Positions 1 to 5,342 of a stretch of DNA of 5,342 nt are shown here, in pieces (within the stretch, counting starts at the first letter, position 1; every line of letters begins with the position of its first letter). The DNA lies in NCBI GenBank assembly GCA_946222725.1, contig CAMIHT010000131.1:1-5342 (forward strand), in the 5' to 3' direction. The DNA comes from Actinotignum schaalii. Lineage in GTDB: Bacteria > Actinomycetota > Actinomycetes > Actinomycetales > Actinomycetaceae. Under the pieces are notes generated by a model. It saw nothing but the letters and a program-made list of their open reading frames with translations, did no database searches and was not told the origin of the DNA. The position numbers were made by a program, and so were the translations under genes.

Positions 1-1
1 G

Positions 2-3697
<3,696 letters not shown>

Positions 3698-3702
3698 ACA
3701 AG

Positions 3703-3720
3703 TTCCCCGGTAGCGGGGGA
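3703..3720 (+). repeat. Small inverted repeat just after the rpoC stop
   Basis: Bases 3703-3709 (TTCCCCG) pair with 3714-3720 (CGGGGGA) across a four-base loop, with one G-U pair. It starts five bases after the rpoC TAA and lies five bases before the stronger hairpin at 3726-3758. It may add to 3'-end formation or mRNA protection. There is no U-tract after it, so on its own it is a weak terminator candidate. Confidence 0.5.
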
Positions 3721-3725
3721 GTTCC

Positions 3726-3758
3726 CAGCGGGGCGGCCACGGTGTGGCCGCCCCGCTG
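3726..3758 (+). terminator. Perfect 15-bp GC-rich hairpin, probable rpoC terminator
   Basis: Bases 3726-3740 are the exact reverse complement of 3744-3758, separated by the loop GGT. Twelve of the fifteen pairs are G-C. The stem begins 28 bases after the rpoC stop codon and lies upstream of the rpsL promoter candidates, where a terminator for the rpoBC transcript would be expected. No run of T follows: the next bases are CGGCGTCGTCGT and then A-rich. It is therefore not a canonical intrinsic terminator. Hairpins lacking a U-tract are often proposed as terminators in actinobacteria, but it could equally be an RNA 3'-end stabiliser or only partly effective. Being symmetric, it gives no strand information by itself. 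Confidence 0.65.
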
Positions 3759-3849
3759 CGGCGTCGTCGTAAAAAGAAGTGCGCGTTAAAAGAAGCGCCG
3801 GGGCGGGCCCGCAACCCGTGTGTTTCCTAACACCTCAGCCCGCGAAGCT

Positions 3850-3879
3850 TTGACGGCTCCTCGTGTTAACCGCTATTCT
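3850..3879 (+). promoter_or_regulatory. Candidate sigma-70-type promoter P1 for the str operon
   Basis: TTGACG at 3850-3855 matches the -35 consensus at five of six positions. TATTCT at 3874-3879 matches the -10 consensus at four of six, with an 18-base spacer. Transcription would start near 3885-3887, giving a leader of about 114 bases before rpsL. The position downstream of the rpoC hairpin and upstream of rpsL fits a promoter for rpsL-rpsG-fusA. This is predicted from sequence only. Confidence 0.5.
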
Positions 3880-3910
3880 TGTTTAGGTTGCCTGTTTGCG
3901 GGTCTGTTGT

Positions 3911-3927
3911 GGCGGCCTCCGGCCGTC
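3911..3927 (+). repeat. Small hairpin in the putative rpsL leader
   Basis: GGCGGCC (3911-3917) can pair with GGCCGTC (3921-3927) over a TCC loop, with one G-U pair. It lies between the two promoter candidates, so it would be present only in RNA started at the upstream one. GC-rich DNA gives such stems easily and no U-tract follows, so a regulatory role is speculative. Confidence 0.3.
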
Positions 3928-3946
3928 CCGTAATGAGCGGTGTGCG

Positions 3947-3974
3947 TTCGGGCAGATTTGGCAAACGTTATAAT
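3947..3974 (+). promoter_or_regulatory. Candidate promoter P2 with perfect -10, close to rpsL
   Basis: A perfect TATAAT lies at 3969-3974 within a short AT-rich patch that stands out from the GC-rich surroundings. The only -35 candidate, TTCGGG at 3947-3952 with a 16-base spacer, is poor. There is no proper extended -10 (CGT precedes the hexamer instead of TGN). Transcription would start around 3980-3982, leaving a leader of about 20 bases that contains the ribosome binding site at 3990-3994. The weak -35 could mean dependence on an activator, or that this AT-rich patch is not a promoter. Confidence 0.5.
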
Positions 3975-3989
3975 ATTCATCTGTCTATC

Positions 3990-3994
3990 AGGAG
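3990..3994 (+). promoter_or_regulatory. Ribosome binding site that fixes the rpsL GTG start
   Basis: AGGAG ends five bases before GTG 4000. It supports that codon over the in-frame GTG at 3940, which would add 20 residues foreign to the S12 family. Confidence 0.85.
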
Positions 3995-3999
3995 AAGTA

Positions 4000-4374
4000 G
4001 TGCCTACAATTCAGCAGCTGGTCCGCGAGGGCCGCGCGAAGAAGAAGCGCGCTCCTAAGCGCCCGGCGCTTAAGGGGAGCCCCCAGCGTCGTGGGGTGTG
4101 CACCCGCGTGTTCACCACCACCCCCAAGAAACCGAACTCTGCGCTCCGTAAGGTTGCCCGTGTTCGCCTGTCCTCCGGCATCGAAGTGACGGCGTACATC
4201 CCCGGTGAAGGTCACAACCTGCAGGAACACTCCATCGTCCTCGTTCGCGGCGGTGGCGTGAAGGACCTCCCCGGTGTGCGGTACAAGATCGTCCGCGGCG
4301 CCCTTGACACCCAGGGCGTGAAGAGCCGCAACCAGGCTCGTTCCCGTTACGGCGCCAAGAAGGAGAAGAAGTAA
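4000..4374 (+). CDS. rpsL: 30S ribosomal protein S12
   Basis: S12 is a small-subunit protein at the interface near the decoding centre; it contributes to tRNA selection accuracy and is the classic target of streptomycin-resistance mutations. The product is 124 residues, the same length as mycobacterial S12, starting [12 protein letters not shown] and ending YGAKKEKK. Conserved blocks include [13 protein letters not shown] (25-37), [16 protein letters not shown] (40-55), the loop [11 protein letters not shown] (68-78) and VKDLPGVRY (87-95). Lys43 (AAG, 4126-4128) and Lys88 (AAG, 4261-4263), the two main streptomycin-associated residues, are both wild type, as is Asp89, which is methylthiolated in E. 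coli. Residue 86 is Gly (GGC, 4255-4257) where the family normally has Arg, giving [10 protein letters not shown]. The GTG start is chosen for the AGGAG five bases upstream and the family-typical N-terminus. It is the first gene of the str operon, and its TAA shares one base with the rpsG ATG. Confidence 0.98.
   Translation: MPTIQQLVREGRAKKKRAPKRPALKGSPQRRGVCTRVFTTTPKKPNSALRKVARVRLSSGIEVTAYIPGEGHNLQEHSIVLVRGGGVKDLPGVRYKIVRGALDTQGVKSRNQARSRYGAKKEKK
4360..4365 (+). promoter_or_regulatory. Ribosome binding site of rpsG inside the end of rpsL
   Basis: AAGGAG lies eight bases before ATG 4374, within the Lys/Glu-rich C-terminal codons of rpsL. Because the site is inside the upstream gene and the stop and start overlap, ribosomes finishing S12 are well placed to begin S7. 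Confidence 0.85.
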
Positions 4375-4844
4375 TGCCTCGTAAGGGTCCGGTTAAGAAG
4401 CGTCCGCTGGTCAGCGATCCGGTTTACAATTCCCAGCTGGTGACCCAGCTGGTCAACCGCGTCCTCGTGGATGGCAAGAAGTCCCTGGCGCAGTCCATCG
4501 TCTACGGTGCGATGGAAGGCGTGGCGGAAAAGTCCGGGCAGGACGCCCTGGCGGTTCTCAAGCGCGCTATGGATAACATTCGTCCGCAGCTGGAAGTGCG
4601 TTCCCGCCGTGTCGGTGGCGCCACCTACCAGGTGCCGGTGGAAGTCAAGGCTGGCCGTTCCACGGCCCTTGGCCTGCGCTGGCTGGTGGAATTCGCGCGC
4701 CAGCGTCGCGAAAACACCATGACGGAACGTCTCCTCAACGAAATCCTCGATGCCTCCAACGGCCTTGGTGGTGCTGTTAAGCGCCGCGAGGATACCCACC
4801 GCATGGCGGAAGCCAATAAGGCCTTCGCCCACTACCGCTGGTAA
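4374..4844 (+). CDS. rpsG: 30S ribosomal protein S7
   Basis: S7 binds the 3' major domain of 16S rRNA, nucleates assembly of the 30S head and lines the E-site region of the mRNA channel. The product is 156 residues, the usual bacterial length, from [11 protein letters not shown] to the conserved ending AFAHYRW. Visible landmarks are the basic N-terminal arm (1-10), the helical segment with [15 protein letters not shown] (26-40), the beta-hairpin [18 protein letters not shown] (74-91) that reaches toward the E site, and the helix with [13 protein letters not shown] (101-113). ATG 4374 is the start, supported by AAGGAG eight bases upstream; it overlaps the rpsL stop by one base as TAATG. In E. 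coli S7 represses the str operon by binding a gap of roughly 100 bases between rpsL and rpsG. There is no such gap here, so that form of control is unlikely. Nothing is abnormal in the protein. Confidence 0.98.
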   Translation: MPRKGPVKKRPLVSDPVYNSQLVTQLVNRVLVDGKKSLAQSIVYGAMEGVAEKSGQDALAVLKRAMDNIRPQLEVRSRRVGGATYQVPVEVKAGRSTALGLRWLVEFARQRRENTMTERLLNEILDASNGLGGAVKRREDTHRMAEANKAFAHYRW

Positions 4845-4872
4845 TCACCAGGGTTATCTGACCCGCGAGATA

Positions 4873-4880
4873 GAAGAGAG
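4873..4880 (+). promoter_or_regulatory. Weak ribosome binding site of fusA
   Basis: The purine stretch GAAGAGAG ends six bases before GTG 4887. It has only partial match to AGGAGG, clearly weaker than the sites of rpsL and rpsG. No promoter or hairpin is evident in the 42 bases between rpsG and fusA, so fusA is probably read from the same transcript. Confidence 0.5.
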
Positions 4881-4886
4881 CGAAAA

Positions 4887-5342
4887 GTGGCACAAGAAGT
4901 GCTTACGGACCTTTCCAAGGTTCGCAATATCGGCATCATGGCTCACATCGATGCCGGCAAGACAACGACCACCGAACGCATCCTGCTCTACACCGGCATT
5001 AACCACAAGCTGGGTGAAACCCATGACGGCGCCTCGACGACCGACTGGATGGAACAGGAAAAGGAACGCGGCATTACGATTACGTCCGCCGCGGTCACCG
5101 CGTTCTGGAAGGGTACGCAGTTCAATATCATCGACACCCCCGGCCACGTTGATTTCACCGTGGAAGTGGAGCGGTCCCTGCGCGTGCTGGACGGCGCCAT
5201 CGCGGTGTTCGACGGTAAGGAAGGTGTGGAGCCGCAGTCGGAAACGGTGTGGCGCCAGGCTGATAAGTACCACGTGCCGCGTATTTGTCTCATCAATAAG
5301 ATGGATAAGTTGGGGGCGAACTTCGACTTCTCCGTCCAGACC
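4887..5342 (+). CDS. fusA: Translation elongation factor G (partial, 3' end outside the window)
   Basis: EF-G is the ribosomal GTPase that moves tRNAs and mRNA after peptide bond formation and, with the ribosome recycling factor, splits ribosomes. Only the first 152 residues of a protein of about 700 are present, all in the GTPase domain. The G1 P-loop is AHIDAGKT (19-26), the switch I segment RGITITSAA (61-69), G3 is DTPGH (83-87) with the catalytic His87, and G4 is NKMD (137-140). The spacing and the stretch [20 protein letters not shown] (90-109) are typical of EF-G and separate it from EF-Tu, LepA and RF3. GTG 4887 is preferred because the resulting [14 protein letters not shown] matches actinobacterial EF-G starts. 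An in-frame GTG at 4899 would shorten it by four residues and has no better ribosome binding site. The gene follows rpsG in the str operon; tuf is the usual next gene but is out of view. Confidence 0.97.
   Translation, partial: MAQEVLTDLSKVRNIGIMAHIDAGKTTTTERILLYTGINHKLGETHDGASTTDWMEQEKERGITITSAAVTAFWKGTQFNIIDTPGHVDFTVEVERSLRVLDGAIAVFDGKEGVEPQSETVWRQADKYHVPRICLINKMDKLGANFDFSVQT

Larger units (their letters stand above)
3698..3999. other. rpoC-rpsL intergenic region
   Basis: This 302-base gap holds no credible gene. Its first 60 bases carry two inverted repeats next to the rpoC stop, consistent with a 3'-end signal. The middle (about 3760-3845) contains an imperfect repeat of AAAAGAAG at 3772-3779 and 3788-3795, a 10-base GC palindrome at 3803-3812 and a small 5-bp inverted repeat (GTGTT/AACAC, 3820-3833), none of which I can assign a role. 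The last 150 bases hold two promoter candidates and a small hairpin, then the rpsL ribosome binding site. Confidence 0.85.

Noticed and set aside
3772..3795. AAAAGAAG repeated twice, 16 bases apart
   Set aside because: Only two short copies with imperfect flanks; not enough to support a binding-site array.
3803..3812. A perfect 10-base palindrome GCGGGCCCGC, a possible operator
   Set aside because: All G/C, short, and within GC-rich DNA where such palindromes arise readily; no second copy near the promoters and no known regulator motif recognised.
3940..3999. A 20-residue N-terminal extension of S12 from GTG 3940
   Set aside because: The extension has no family similarity, has no ribosome binding site, would cover the perfect TATAAT, and is made unnecessary by AGGAG before GTG 4000 and the canonical MPTIQQLV start.
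3933..4058. A 41-codon ATG frame ([11 protein letters not shown]...) that overlaps the rpsL start out of frame, a possible upstream regulatory ORF
   Set aside because: No ribosome binding site precedes the ATG, it covers the candidate P2 promoter and the rpsL ribosome binding site, and the peptide has no leader-peptide character such as codon runs.
4347..4832. A 161-codon - strand frame antisense to rpsG
   Set aside because: Again in codon register with rpsG, which avoids TTA, CTA and TCA; no family resemblance and no ribosome binding site. Shadow frame.

Overview
The window is ordinary core-genome sequence from a high-GC Gram-positive bacterium (Actinomycetota). It holds the junction between the RNA polymerase genes and the str ribosomal operon. 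Four genes lie on the + strand: the 3' 95% of rpoC (RNA polymerase beta'), complete rpsL (S12), complete rpsG (S7), and the first 152 codons of fusA (EF-G). The actinobacterial assignment rests on four things: an actinobacterial-type coiled-coil insertion in the N-terminal part of beta', the absence of the large trigger-loop insertion found in Proteobacteria, S12/S7/EF-G sequences close to those I recall from mycobacteria and other actinobacteria, and GC-biased third codon positions. The protein sequences feel nearest to Actinomycetaceae-like taxa, but that is impression only and cannot be settled here.

Layout. 2-3697 is rpoC, cut at its 5' end; rpoB is expected upstream but not seen. 3698-3999 is a 302-base intergenic region. 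It starts with two hairpins, the second being a perfect 15-bp GC-rich stem likely to act as the rpoC terminator or as a 3'-end barrier. After that it carries two sigma-70-like promoter candidates facing rpsL. 4000-4374 is rpsL, starting at GTG. 4374-4844 is rpsG, whose ATG overlaps the rpsL stop by one base (TAATG). After 42 bases, fusA begins at GTG 4887 and runs off the end.

How the genes work together: beta' forms the catalytic centre of transcription. S12 and S7 belong to the small-subunit decoding and head regions, and EF-G drives translocation. The order rpsL-rpsG-fusA is the classic str operon, which usually continues with tuf; the single-base overlap of rpsL and rpsG supports co-transcription and translational coupling. 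The promoters before rpsL suggest the str genes have their own transcription start(s) after rpoBC.

I found no undescribed system, mobile element, RNA gene, CRISPR array or foreign insert. The points most worth a second look are a glycine at S12 position 86, where I expect a conserved arginine beside the streptomycin-associated Lys88, and the tandem promoter/hairpin arrangement between rpoC and rpsL.
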